From positions 124,001 to 188,000 of the forward strand of contig DFNX01000017.1 of assembly GCA_002376235.1 (NCBI GenBank): a stretch of DNA of 64,000 nt, written 5' to 3'. Position numbers and translations under genes: made by a program. A model generated the notes under the pieces. The model searched no databases. It had not been told where the DNA came from and saw only the letters and a program-made list of their open reading frames with translations. Each line of letters opens with the position of its first letter. Position 1 is the first letter of the stretch. This document shows, piece by piece, positions 1 to 9,445 of the stretch. Source of the stretch: Neorhizobium sp. UBA3556 (GTDB lineage Bacteria; Pseudomonadota; Alphaproteobacteria; Rhizobiales; Rhizobiaceae).

Positions 1-914
1 TTACAATCGTCCGTGTTGCCGATAGCCGCTGTCAGACGTGGATAGAAATCAGTTCCCATCGCCTGCAGAATGAAGCCGGTATAAAGGCCACCGACGGCCC
101 AGGCGGCCTGATATAGTCCTGCCGCCTCCACGCCCCCGTCTGTCAGGACGATGATGCGGATGAGATAGGCTGTGCCGAATGTGAGCAGCGTGCTTATCAT
201 GAATGCGACGCCGAGGCGCAGCAGGGCGGTGGATTCCGTTCGAAACTGACGGACAGACAATGACGCCACCGGCAATCTGATCTGCCTGCTGAACCACCAT
301 ATGGAAAGAGCGGAAAGCGCGGCTGTCCCCACAAGGGCCGGTGCAATCGCCTGGCGCCCGAATATGTAGATCAGGGGAATGGTGACAATGGTGGAAAATA
401 AGCCCGAGAGCACGTTGATATAGGCAAGGCTCGAGATACCGCGCAGGCCTTGGATCAGCGCACTTTCCCCAGATGACACCAGCCTGAAGAAAACGGCAAG
501 GGCAAGCAGGAATATGGCTCCGACATGCTGATGGTCGCCGAAGGTCAAGTTCGATATCGGAAATGCCAGTCCGGCGAGAAGAAGGACACCAAGCAAACCG
601 AGTAAAACCGACAGACGCCTGAGCACTGCCGCTGTTCGCGAAACGCGCGTGTCGTCACCGCTGCTTGCAGCCTCTGCAACCTGACGCACGCCGCTGCCGC
701 CGACACCGAGGCCGGCAATGGCCTGCGCGATATCCATAATGGAGCCGTAAAGGCCCATCAGCCCCACGCCTTCTGGGCCGAGAAATATAGCCATGGCTTT
801 GTTGCGCACGATGCCAAGCGCAACATTGATGAGGGAAGAGCCACCCATCCATATCGTTGACTTAAGGATCTGGGTGTAGGTCTGACTGCGCGATGGTGTC
901 AGGGGATAGGTCAT
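1..914 (-). CDS. Wzx-type polysaccharide flippase (3' end outside window)
   Basis: This frame starts at the ATG at 914 and stays open to base 1, so about 304 residues are visible and the C-terminus is missing. The protein is a string of hydrophobic helices. After a short cytoplasmic start come a helix with the motif NVALGIVRNKAMAIFLGPEG, a glycine-rich stretch (GLGVGGSG) and, near the visible end, LQAMGTDFYPRLTA. That pattern is typical of O-antigen/Wzx translocases of the MATE/MOP superfamily, which flip lipid-linked repeat units across the inner membrane. It lies 58 bases downstream of the exoF-like gene on the same strand, so they are probably one operon. The polysaccharide it serves cannot be told from sequence. 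Confidence 0.75.
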   Translation of the reverse strand, partial: MTYPLTPSRSQTYTQILKSTIWMGGSSLINVALGIVRNKAMAIFLGPEGVGLMGLYGSIMDIAQAIAGLGVGGSGVRQVAEAASSGDDTRVSRTAAVLRRLSVLLGLLGVLLLAGLAFPISNLTFGDHQHVGAIFLLALAVFFRLVSSGESALIQGLRGISSLAYINVLSGLFSTIVTIPLIYIFGRQAIAPALVGTAALSALSIWWFSRQIRLPVASLSVRQFRTESTALLRLGVAFMISTLLTFGTAYLIRIIVLTDGGVEAAGLYQAAWAVGGLYTGFILQAMGTDFYPRLTAAIGNTDDC

Positions 915-972
915 GGAGTGTCCCTGCTGCTTCCTCGCCTCCTGACCAGGATGCAAAGATGACTTTCCTGCG

Positions 973-2280
973 TTACTGGCTGGCCTGATCGGGTGCTGTT
1001 CCTGTTTCGGGAGTTGGAACGCGCGTCGCTCCGAACGATCCACTGGAAAGCAGAGGTTGGGTAACCTTAACGACATCGCCCGGAACCAGTGTCGTCGTTT
1101 CGGAAGCGATAAACTGCGTGATCTGCTCGTCTTTCCGACGGCTCACGGTAAAGGAAAGCGGCAGGTCTTCGCCCGTCCGTTGTGAACCGTCGTCATCCAG
1201 GAGGTTCTCGATGAGCAGCTTCTGTGTCGTTTCCCTTTTCATTTTCAGCTGGTCGAAATTCGCCTGTTCCGACTGCAGCTCGGATGCGACTTCGCTTCGT
1301 CGCGTGTCATGGAGGCCCTCAAGGTTTCTCCGTGCCTCGCTTATCCCTTGGCGAGCCCGCATCATTGCGGTGAGAATATCGAGACGATCTGCGCGATAGG
1401 CCGTGAGCAACCGTTCCAGCTCCAGCTGGCGCGAGGTGATTGCGAGGCCCTGTTCAACCAGGTTTCGAACGCCATTCAGCTGATCTTCCACGGATTTTAC
1501 ATTGGCTTCAGCACCCTGCAGCTTTTCCTTCAGCGTATCGACCTCGGTGTTCAGCAGGTCGCCCAATTCCATAAAAGCTTTTGATTGCCTCTCCAGCGCA
1601 TTTGCGCGGGTTCGATTTATCACCCGCTCCTGATCGAAAATTGCCGCGGCATATTGCTGGTCAGCGCCTGAGGGCTGGTCGAAGGTGATGTCTGCGGTTC
1701 CTGCCATCTCTGCTCGAAGTCGAGCCAACTTTGCCGAATGCCGCAGCAGCGTCTGTTCGATTTCCTGCAACTCGCCTTTGAGGTTGATTGTCTGCACGTG
1801 CTGCTGGCTTGCGGCGCGTCGCGGTCCACCACTCATCGTCAAGGACTGCAATACGGTAAGGCCAGGATAGAACTTGTATTCTCCCGGTCGCGAAACCGCG
1901 CCGGTAACATAAATAGGCGGGTATTCAATGACTTCGAGGGTAACCGTCGGTCGCTGGACCAGACTGATTTTTTCCTGAAAACGCTTGGCAATTTCGTCCG
2001 CCAGATCGCTGACATCCATCGACCCGACCGGAACGCGACCGATAAAGGGCAGGATGAGAGCGTTCGTGTCCGAAACCGTATATTCGCCGCTTATCGCATC
2101 CCATCGCTCATACTGGCTTTTGGATGAGGACCACTGGACAACGGTCATCCTCACTTTGGACTGCGGTGCAAGCGGTGCACTATCGGCGAGGGCCGGAGAT
2201 ACGATGCCGATAAGTATCATGCATGTGCTCAAAGCTGCATTCGTGCAGAACATGCATGCATTGAAAAAAAGCTGCCTCAT
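973..2280 (-). CDS. ExoF-like polysaccharide export protein (Poly_export/SLBB)
   Basis: This 435-residue protein has a signal peptide ending near residue 32 (SPALA before DSAPL). A polysaccharide-export domain follows at about 50-115 (WDAISGEYTVSD, LPFIGRVPV), then an SLBB segment (YVTGAVSRPGEYKFYPG) to about residue 165. A long charged coiled coil spans about 165-350. The C-terminal part contains TTLVPGDVVKV. Its length and layout match S. meliloti ExoF (about 420 residues), a periplasmic/outer-membrane component of succinoglycan export, rather than short Wza. With the flippase downstream and an ExoQ-like protein nearby, it probably exports an exopolysaccharide. The exoF family call is good; the exact polymer is unknown, so no symbol is given. 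Confidence 0.82.
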   Translation of the reverse strand: MRQLFFNACMFCTNAALSTCMILIGIVSPALADSAPLAPQSKVRMTVVQWSSSKSQYERWDAISGEYTVSDTNALILPFIGRVPVGSMDVSDLADEIAKRFQEKISLVQRPTVTLEVIEYPPIYVTGAVSRPGEYKFYPGLTVLQSLTMSGGPRRAASQQHVQTINLKGELQEIEQTLLRHSAKLARLRAEMAGTADITFDQPSGADQQYAAAIFDQERVINRTRANALERQSKAFMELGDLLNTEVDTLKEKLQGAEANVKSVEDQLNGVRNLVEQGLAITSRQLELERLLTAYRADRLDILTAMMRARQGISEARRNLEGLHDTRRSEVASELQSEQANFDQLKMKRETTQKLLIENLLDDDGSQRTGEDLPLSFTVSRRKDEQITQFIASETTTLVPGDVVKVTQPLLSSGSFGATRVPTPETGTAPDQASQ

Positions 2281-2556
2281 GTCATCGTCCAGCCGTGATC
2301 TATCCTCTTCGGATGCCGGTTTCGAAGCTTGGATGCCTTACTGTTGTCGTGCTCGACGCGCTGCCCCAAGCCCACAATGCCAAAATGCTGCCTGATCCGT
2401 TTCTGCGGAAGTTGGAGATGTTTCTGCTGGCCTCATCCTTAATGATGAGGAAGAAGCGAATGTCTAACCCGGTCTTCCGTTTCTACCGATCGACAGAGCG
2501 TGATCGGCCGATGCCAATGCAGTCCCGGACGTCAGTTTTTGACGACGGGCCTCGAG

Positions 2557-3258
2557 CTATCGCGTACATGCGATGTCACTGAGCTTGTAGGCAACTTCTG
2601 TACGATTGGTTGCCCCGAGTTTACGCATGATGTTGCGCACATGAACTTTGACGGTGCTTTCGCACAACTCGAGTTCCAGCGCGATATCCTTGTTGCCCTT
2701 GCCGCACCGCAGTGCCTCGGCAATGGCGAACTGGCGGCGCGTAAATTTTACCGGTGACAGAGGTTTATGCGATGTCAGGCCAAGAACGTTCCCGATGCTC
2801 AACAGGCTGCTAGCAGGAATGAAGCGGCCGCCGGCGATCGCCAGGCTGATGGCCTGGATGCAGATGTCTATACTCACGGAGTTCGGCAAATAGCCTCTCG
2901 CGCCTAGGGAGATAAGGTCGAGAACTGCACCGATGTTCTCGTCATCCGACATGACCACGACGGCCGCTGGCGAGACGGCAGTCACGACCTGGGCAATTTC
3001 GAGCGTTGCTTCGTCTCTCACATGTGCCGCATAAAACAGGACCACGGCCGGCAAGCCTATGCCATCCTTTGCAGCCTCCCAGTCAGCCAGCCTGGAGAAA
3101 GTCAGGACGCGCCGGCTTATCTGGTGAGATGCGAGGCTGTGGGCCAGGCATTCCCGCTCCAGCGTCCGCCGGTCAATCAGGGCAACATAACCACCGTCTG
3201 CATGGAAACCCGGACCGAACTCCGCCCGATTAAACGCATTGTCTTCATTCAGCATCAT
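2557..3258 (-). CDS. LuxR-family regulator with degenerate receiver domain
   Basis: This 233-residue protein has an N-terminal receiver-like fold (about 22-150: YVALIDRRTLEREC, AAVVVMSDDENI, GARGYLP) and a C-terminal LuxR/NarL helix-turn-helix (FTRRQFAIAEALRCGKGNKDIA, CESTVKVHVRNIMRKL). The strand that should carry the phosphoacceptor Asp reads VVLFYAAH, so ordinary phosphorylation is unlikely. The start has a GAGGAG ribosome site about 9 bases upstream; a second ATG follows directly. It is a paralogue of the next upstream gene (3468-4211), with the same domain order and similar wording in ECLA.SL, ARGY and the helix-turn-helix. Its position beside exo genes suggests control of exopolysaccharide, but no target is proven. 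Confidence 0.85.
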   Translation of the reverse strand: MMLNEDNAFNRAEFGPGFHADGGYVALIDRRTLERECLAHSLASHQISRRVLTFSRLADWEAAKDGIGLPAVVLFYAAHVRDEATLEIAQVVTAVSPAAVVVMSDDENIGAVLDLISLGARGYLPNSVSIDICIQAISLAIAGGRFIPASSLLSIGNVLGLTSHKPLSPVKFTRRQFAIAEALRCGKGNKDIALELELCESTVKVHVRNIMRKLGATNRTEVAYKLSDIACTR

Positions 3259-3467
3259 CGGAAATCACTCCTCTACCGCTACACGTAACAAGCTATCGAG
3301 TTTTCTTTTTGGTCGGGAACCGTGCGAGGTACCTTTCCGCAAGCAGGCCGTCGTTTACTGCAGCCACAACGTCCGAGCGCCGACCGATCTTGCAGCGTAT
3401 TCGCTATTGACCACAAGCTAGCGGGTTGCGGACTGGTATCCAGCAATGGGAGGGCTTTTTGCCGGCC

Positions 3468-4211
3468 TCAATGTTGGTACATGTCAGATATCTTGAAGAT
3501 GACTTCCGTGCGGTTTCTCGCGTTCAGTTTCTTCATGATGTTCCGGATATGGACCTTTACCGTGCTTTCGCGAAGCGTGAGTTCGTAGGCAATGATCTTG
3601 TTCGGTTTGCCTTGGCTCAGTGCGTCGATCACATCCGCCTCGCGTTGTGTGAACATGGCGGCGCGGTGACGCTCGCGTTTTTCTGCAATGGCCATGAGTT
3701 GCGGAAGGTCATCGAGGGTTTCCGCAGAAATGAACGCACCGCCGGCTAGAGCCAGCGAAATAGCGTTGACGCAGACCGTCAATCCAATTGCGGAAGAGAT
3801 ATAGCCGCGTACGCCCACTTCGAATGCTCGCAAGACCTGACGAAGATCGCGATTGTCGGCCAGAATGACGACATGCACAGCCGGGAAATCCTTGATCAGG
3901 CCCTGCAGGTCTTCAAGGAATGTGTCGTTGTAGAAGTCACCGTGCCCGATATTTATGAGTATGCCTGCATGACGTGGCCCCGATGCTTTTCTCCAACTAT
4001 CTATGGATGAAAATACATCGACGGACATATCGAGGCCATGGGCAACAAGGCTTCTTGCCAGACATTCGCGATCCAGGGCGCGATCATCGACAATGGCCAG
4101 TTTGCGGTTATCTCCGCTGGGCCGTATCGCTATTTCTACTTGAGAATTGGCCAACGGGCCGAATTTGGACAGAGCTGCGGTCTGATCATAGGTTTTGATG
4201 GCTACGGCCAT
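3468..4211 (-). CDS. LuxR-family regulator, paralogue with degenerate receiver
   Basis: This is a NarL/FixJ-like protein of 247 residues from the ATG at 4211, chosen because GGGGAG lies six bases upstream; an in-frame ATG at 4244 has no such site. The receiver-like half keeps acidic residues (AIVDDRALDREC) and a GVRGYIS segment, but the phosphoacceptor strand reads ILINIGHG, with Asn where Asp is expected. The C-terminal helix-turn-helix reads FTQREADVIDALSQGKPNKIIA and ESTVKVHIRNIMKKLN. It is divergent from the giant hybrid kinase gene at 4854, across a palindrome-rich spacer. It could regulate that gene and itself. Both LuxR paralogues probably arose by duplication. Confidence 0.85.
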   Translation of the reverse strand: MAVAIKTYDQTAALSKFGPLANSQVEIAIRPSGDNRKLAIVDDRALDRECLARSLVAHGLDMSVDVFSSIDSWRKASGPRHAGILINIGHGDFYNDTFLEDLQGLIKDFPAVHVVILADNRDLRQVLRAFEVGVRGYISSAIGLTVCVNAISLALAGGAFISAETLDDLPQLMAIAEKRERHRAAMFTQREADVIDALSQGKPNKIIAYELTLRESTVKVHIRNIMKKLNARNRTEVIFKISDMYQH

Positions 4212-4505
4212 TTTTGTCTCCCCATTGGATCTCGGCGCTGACATGTCCGCCAGCTTAGCCGATCCGTTTCAGTTCGCCCTGTTTTGATCCCCCAGAATAA
4301 GATTCATTGCGCCCGAGAAGTCGGGACGTCAGAACGATACGCTACGTCTCATGTGCGCTGTTCTCCAGTTTCGGCCGATACCCCACCTGCCGAGACTTAG
4401 TCTCGCAAATAATCACATTGTATTTTCTAAGTCGTCCGTGATGGATTGATACTACGATAGAGTAGTACGGCTATGAAAGCTTCGGAAAGTACCTATGGAT
4501 GTAGT

Positions 4506-4588
4506 GACATTGATCTGATCATTAATGTCTAGCTCGTGCATTTTTGCAATGCAAAAATAAGTATAGTTCGAAAATCAATGTCGACATT
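4506..4588. promoter_or_regulatory. Paired AATGTC/GACATT inverted half sites
   Basis: GACATT (4506-4511) faces AATGTC (4524-4529), and a perfect 12-base palindrome AATGTCGACATT occurs at 4577-4588. The same half site therefore occurs four times within 83 bases, flanking the 19-bp palindrome. This is what a cooperative operator array would look like; no factor can be assigned from the sequence alone. Confidence 0.4.
4540..4558. promoter_or_regulatory. Perfect 19-bp palindrome, putative operator
   Basis: The sequence ATTTTTGCAATGCAAAAAT is a perfect inverted repeat around a central A. It lies in the divergent spacer between the LuxR-type gene and the hybrid kinase. A dimeric helix-turn-helix regulator is the natural reader, either the LuxR output domain of the hybrid protein or the neighbouring LuxR protein. 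The regulator is inferred; only the symmetry is seen. Confidence 0.5.
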
Positions 4589-4853
4589 TCGACTAAAGAC
4601 TTATACTGTTTCGATACCGTACACCTCAAACGCATATGACCCGGTGAATCGTGGGGCGGTGCCATGCGTGAGGGGAGCCTAATACCGGCCGACGGTACGA
4701 CTACCTACACTGATATCTCTGCATGACGTTTCAATATGTTTGTCGTGTTGGCGACCGTCGCAGGAGGCTACCTTTTTGTTGGCCTTTGGGGATGGACGGA
4801 ACGCGACCTTGCTTTGGAAAATGCTCGCTGGGGAGCAACGATAAAACACTCAT

Positions 4854-7800
4854 GTGAAAACGATGTCTGGGGCAAACACCGAATACAAGGTTGTGGGAAT
4901 TGGTGCCTCATCGGGCGGCCTCAGTGCGATAAGGGCGCTTTTGCGAGGGATTCCTGCCCAGACCGGATGTGTCTTCCTGCTGGTGCAGCATCTTCATCCT
5001 GCACATGAAAACATGCTCGTGGAACTTCTGGCTGACTTCACTACCCTGACAGTCGTTGAAGCGGTCAACGGTGCCGAGCTGGAGCCTGAGCACCTCTATG
5101 TCATACCCCCGGGTGTGTACATGTCTGTCGAGGGCCGGCAGATCCGTCTTAGCCCGGATCCCGAGCGCCGTGGAGTGCGGCTTCCATTCGATTTCCTGAT
5201 GTTATCTCTGGCAAAAGAATACGGCCGCAGGGCAATTTCGGTGATCCTGTCGGGAACCGGTTCTGACGGTTCGGCCAGTGTTGCCGTCATCGAAGCTGCT
5301 GGTGGTCTTGTTCTGGTGCAGGAGCCGAGGGAAGCTGAGTTCGAGGGGATGCCGCGGAGCGCAATTTCCTCTTCTGCCGTCGCTGCAATCCATCCGGTTG
5401 CTGGTATCGCCGAAGCGATCATCCGTTATCAGCCGTCAGCTTCGGATAGCCCTTCTGCAGATGGGATAGGTCGAAAACAGGATTTCCTGCCGCAGATCAT
5501 CGAAGTGCTGAGACGCTTAACCCCTAACGACTTTTCGTCCTACAAACATGGGACACTACAGCGCCGTATCGAAAAACGCCTCGCCATTCTCGGCATTCCC
5601 GAAGACAAGGCTGAACACTATCTCGACATGCTGAAAGATAGTGAGGAGGAACGGCGATATCTCGCGAAAACTCTTCTGATCAATGTCACGGGGTTCTTTC
5701 GTGACATCACTGTTTTCGAATTCCTTCGTTCACGCATTATCCCCGATCTCGTCCGCACCAAGCTCAGTGGCGAGACTGTGAGGATTTGGGTGGCTGGCTG
5801 CAGCACTGGCGAAGAGGCTTACTCGCTTGCGATCCTCTTTCTGCAACATATCAGATCTTCAGGGCTGGCAATCAAAGTGCAGGTATTCGGATCGGATGCC
5901 GATCCGGACACCATCGCCATCGCCAGGCATGGTCACTATCCGCACTCTGCCGTCCAGGCAGTCCCACCAGAGTTTCTCAAAGACTATTTTACCCGCGACG
6001 ATACCGGGTACAGTGTTGTGTCGGAGCTTCGGGATAGCGTCATTTTTGCCGTCCACAATGTGCTGAGCGACCCGCCCTTCTGCAACATGGACCTCGTCTC
6101 TTGTCGCAATCTGTTGATCTATCTTGAGCCGGATGCCCAGGCCAAGGTGCTCGCACTGTTGAATTTTGCACTGCACGAAGACGGTGTGCTGCTTATCGGG
6201 AAATCTGAAACCGTCGGTAGAATGGAGGAGCGATTCAGGCTTGTTTCCAAAGCCGAGCGTATCTACCGCCGACTTGCTGGCCAAGTCGCCGACGACCTGC
6301 ACTTCAAGATGACGGCGATCAAAAACCCCATCGTGCCGGCATTGCCTGGCAAGATAGACAGGATTGAACACCAGAACACGCTGGGTGCTCTCATCTCACA
6401 TGCCTTGCTCGACCGACATATCCCTCCTGCTATTCTGATCAATCGTGAGGGGGAATATCTTTACTCGATCGGTCCGACCGAGAAGTTCCTTCAGTTCGCG
6501 CCCGGTCCGGCATCCAGTAACCTTTATGCCATCACCCCGAAGTCCCTTCACAACAAGATCCGCTCGGCGATACATCGCGCGGCTCGTGACGATAAACGGT
6601 TTGTCGCCCATGGTGCAAAGATGAAGGTCGACGGCGTCGAACTGCAATTCAGCATAGATGTCGATCCTCTTTCAGACCATAACCGAGAGCTGTTCCTGAT
6701 CTGCTTTATCGAGGAGCAGCCCACGCGTGGACAGGACAGTCTTTCCTCAACTGCGGGCGCCGATGCCGCACGCCTTGTCGAGCTCGAGCTGGAGGAGACC
6801 CGTGCAGAACTGCAGGATGCCATCCGTAGCCTCGAAATCGCCGGGCGGGAACACAAGATCATCACCGCCGAAGCGCTGTCGCTGAACGAAGAATATCAGT
6901 CCGCCAACGAGGAACTTGTAACGTCCAAGGAAGAGTTGCAATCGTTGAACGAGGAGTTGACCTCGCTGAATAGTCAACTGCAAGAAACGTTGGAGCGCCA
7001 GCAGTCCATCTTCAGTGACCTCGAGAATGTCCTCTTCAGCACTGATGTTCCCATGCTTTTTCTCGATTTGTCGCTCAAGATTCGGTTTTTCACACCGGCA
7101 ATGCAGGCCCTCTTCAACGTCTTGCCATCGGATGTCGGTCGGCCCTTCTCTGACCTGAGCCCCTTGGCTGACGACATGAGTTTGTCGACGGATGCGATCG
7201 CGGTTCTGAAAACCGGCAGCTCGATCGACAAGGAAACCGCGGCGCGCGACGGTCGCTGGTATATTCGCCGGATCAAGCCTTATCGCATGAAGCAAGGTAG
7301 CGTTGAGGGGGTCGTCATCACCTTCATCGATATGAGTGTCCAGAAACAAATCGCGGAGAGCAGGGAGTCTGCGAAGAGAGCTGCGGAGCTTGCAACAGAA
7401 GCCAAGTCAAAACTTCTGACAGCCGCAAGCCACGATCTGCGGCAACCACTGCAGACATTGAAGCTTCTCCACGGGCTTTTGGAAGAAAGCGCGGAGGACC
7501 CCCAATCGCGCGTTTTGGTCAAGCGCATGGAGGAAACGTTGGCCTCGATGTCGGGTATCCTCAATACCGTACTGGATATCAATCAGATCGAAGCCGGCAT
7601 CGTGCATCCGCAGCTAGAAAGCTTTACCGTGAATAGCATTCTGGAGCGGTTGGAGCGGGAATTTTCTTACCAGGCCAGAGTGAAGGGACTGCAACTGCGT
7701 GTCGTCTCCTGCGAGCTTGCGATTTATACCGATCCACGTCTTCTGGAGCAGATTATTCGCAACCTCCTGTCCAATGCGTTGAAGTACACATCGAAGGGCA

Positions 7801-9137
7801 GAATTCTGGTTGGCTGCCGGCAAAAAGGCGAGAAACTCAAATTGCAGGTGTGGGACACCGGTATTGGGATCCCCGACGATCAGGTCGATAACGTCTTCAA
7901 CGAACATCACAGGGTCGATGCGAGCCATGAGGACAGGGAATCCGGGCTGGGACTTGGTCTATCTATTGTCAAACAACTGAGCGACCTGACCGGTCTTAAA
8001 GTATCCGTTTGCTCGACATCAGGAAAAGGATCGGTGTTTTCGGTCGAGATCGACAGGGCGCCTATGGGCAGTCCGCACGTGCCTCAGCCTCAGAAGATAA
8101 GCAAAGCTCAAGGTCACCCAAGCGCTTCTATCCTCGTGATCGAAGATGAGGAGGGGATGCGCGATCTTCTGGAAATCGGTCTGCAGCAGGCCGGTTATGT
8201 CGTGGCTGTCGCGGCGAATAGTTCTCAGGCCGTCAGCCTCGTTCAAAAAGCAGAGTTCGCACCGGATATCATTCTCGCCGATCTCAATCTGCATCCAGGA
8301 ATGGACGGGGTTTCGGCGATCATCAATATCCGCGATCTGTTGGGCCGCGCGACGCCTGCACTGATCCTGACGGGCGATATCTCCAGCGTCACATTGCGCA
8401 AGTGCATGCAGCATAAAATTGCACAATTGAACAAGCCCGCGAAACTCAGGGATATTGTCAACGCAATAATTGCCTTGCAGGCACAAGTCCCAGATCTGGA
8501 GGGCACGCAAGACCCAGCCAAGACGCGGGAGAGTATGTGCTCGCTGGTTGAGATTATCGACGACGATGCGGGTGTGAGAGACAGCGTCCAGGTCTTTTTT
8601 GGTGACGACGAATGGTCCGTCACGACTTACGTCTCGGCAGAGGACTATCTGGCAGGATACGATCCAAACCGAGAAAGCTGCTTGCTGATTGATGCCCATC
8701 TGCCCGGTATGAGTGGACTTGATCTCTTGCGAACCCTGAGGGAGAGGCACCATCGGTTTCCGATGATTATCGTTACCGGACACAGCGACGTGCACATGGC
8801 TGTCGAGGCCATGAAACGAGGCGCGGTCGATTTTGTCGAAAAGCCGTTTTCCTCACAAGAGATCCAATTGAGCGTTCGCAACGCCTTGGCTTCGTCGAGT
8901 AGCGTTAATAAGCGTTCCGAACGACGTGATGCGGCCAGAAGAACGCTAAGCGTTCTGACAACCCGGCAGCGGCAGATCCTGGATCGCATTTTACGTGGTC
9001 AGCCGAATAAGATTATCGCCGCGGAGATGGAGATCAGTCAGAGAACCGTGGAAAATCATCGCGCTTCGATCATGCGTCGCACAGGGGCAGCCTCTTTGCC
9101 AATGCTCCTGCGCATTGTCGTCGCTGCCGAGGAATAG
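4854..9137 (+). CDS. CheB-CheR-PAS-histidine kinase-REC-REC-LuxR hybrid protein
   Basis: This protein has 1427 residues from GTG 4854, or 1424 from ATG 4863. In order it contains: a CheB methylesterase domain (about 10-190; GIGASSGG, HLHP, GTGSDG); a CheR methyltransferase (about 210-475; WVAGCSTGEEAYSL, NLLIYL); a PAS-like region; a coiled coil (about 640-720, rich in NEEL/KEELQSLNEEL); a PAS domain (about 720-825); a HisKA motif ASHDLRQPLQ with His about 860; an ATPase domain (LSNALKY, DTGIGIP, GLGLGLS); a receiver with Asp about 1143; a second FixJ-like receiver with Asp about 1280; and a LuxR helix-turn-helix (about 1368-1411; RQRQILDRI, TVENHRASIMRR). CheB-CheR-PAS-kinase fusions are known, but ending in a FixJ-type DNA-binding module puts the whole phosphorelay and its output in one cytosolic chain. 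It has no membrane segments, so a cytoplasmic signal or partner is expected. Confidence 0.93.
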   Translation: MKTMSGANTEYKVVGIGASSGGLSAIRALLRGIPAQTGCVFLLVQHLHPAHENMLVELLADFTTLTVVEAVNGAELEPEHLYVIPPGVYMSVEGRQIRLSPDPERRGVRLPFDFLMLSLAKEYGRRAISVILSGTGSDGSASVAVIEAAGGLVLVQEPREAEFEGMPRSAISSSAVAAIHPVAGIAEAIIRYQPSASDSPSADGIGRKQDFLPQIIEVLRRLTPNDFSSYKHGTLQRRIEKRLAILGIPEDKAEHYLDMLKDSEEERRYLAKTLLINVTGFFRDITVFEFLRSRIIPDLVRTKLSGETVRIWVAGCSTGEEAYSLAILFLQHIRSSGLAIKVQVFGSDADPDTIAIARHGHYPHSAVQAVPPEFLKDYFTRDDTGYSVVSELRDSVIFAVHNVLSDPPFCNMDLVSCRNLLIYLEPDAQAKVLALLNFALHEDGVLLIGKSETVGRMEERFRLVSKAERIYRRLAGQVADDLHFKMTAIKNPIVPALPGKIDRIEHQNTLGALISHALLDRHIPPAILINREGEYLYSIGPTEKFLQFAPGPASSNLYAITPKSLHNKIRSAIHRAARDDKRFVAHGAKMKVDGVELQFSIDVDPLSDHNRELFLICFIEEQPTRGQDSLSSTAGADAARLVELELEETRAELQDAIRSLEIAGREHKIITAEALSLNEEYQSANEELVTSKEELQSLNEELTSLNSQLQETLERQQSIFSDLENVLFSTDVPMLFLDLSLKIRFFTPAMQALFNVLPSDVGRPFSDLSPLADDMSLSTDAIAVLKTGSSIDKETAARDGRWYIRRIKPYRMKQGSVEGVVITFIDMSVQKQIAESRESAKRAAELATEAKSKLLTAASHDLRQPLQTLKLLHGLLEESAEDPQSRVLVKRMEETLASMSGILNTVLDINQIEAGIVHPQLESFTVNSILERLEREFSYQARVKGLQLRVVSCELAIYTDPRLLEQIIRNLLSNALKYTSKGRILVGCRQKGEKLKLQVWDTGIGIPDDQVDNVFNEHHRVDASHEDRESGLGLGLSIVKQLSDLTGLKVSVCSTSGKGSVFSVEIDRAPMGSPHVPQPQKISKAQGHPSASILVIEDEEGMRDLLEIGLQQAGYVVAVAANSSQAVSLVQKAEFAPDIILADLNLHPGMDGVSAIINIRDLLGRATPALILTGDISSVTLRKCMQHKIAQLNKPAKLRDIVNAIIALQAQVPDLEGTQDPAKTRESMCSLVEIIDDDAGVRDSVQVFFGDDEWSVTTYVSAEDYLAGYDPNRESCLLIDAHLPGMSGLDLLRTLRERHHRFPMIIVTGHSDVHMAVEAMKRGAVDFVEKPFSSQEIQLSVRNALASSSSVNKRSERRDAARRTLSVLTTRQRQILDRILRGQPNKIIAAEMEISQRTVENHRASIMRRTGAASLPMLLRIVVAAEE

Positions 9138-9445
9138 CTGGTGTATTTTGCCGCGTGACCACCACGAAGGTCGATGTGAGTACCCGCCTAAACGCCGAGC
9201 TTTGTGACTTTCGATCCCGAATGACGGAGGGATCTACCACCTTCGGTCAGAAGTGTAGAACAAAAGAGCGAGGGCCGCAGCGCTTTTGAAAGCAGGCTAG
9301 ATCGTTCGAGGTAGGCAAACCCCATTTGTACGAGTTGCACTTGAGGTGTGGGTGGATGGAATATTAGCTGTGTCGCCGCGCATGACGCTAATACTCATCG
9401 TTTTACGAGATTGTTCCCACTTGTTAAGCTTTTGGGCTGCCGTTG
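9138..9445 (+). other. Intergenic region upstream of exoQ-like gene
   Basis: I see no gene in these 308 bases. An inverted repeat TATTAGC (9362-9368) / GCTAATA (9387-9393) lies about 55-85 bases before the polymerase start and might be an operator or a leader hairpin. No clear sigma-70 promoter stands out. Confidence 0.3.

Larger units (their letters stand above)
4212..4853. promoter_or_regulatory. Divergent promoter region between luxR-type gene and hybrid kinase
   Basis: This 640-base AT-richer spacer separates two divergent signalling genes. I see no convincing gene in it; a possible short frame from 4736 has no homology I recognise and overlaps the kinase start. It contains a perfect 19-base palindrome (4540-4558) and repeated inverted AATGTC/GACATT half sites (4506-4529 and 4577-4588). 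The size and symmetry suggest several regulator sites controlling both directions. Confidence 0.5.

Noticed and set aside
4736..5008. Possible small gene with a hydrophobic start before the hybrid kinase
   Set aside because: It overlaps the kinase in another frame for 150 bases and loses any protein-like composition after residue 45.
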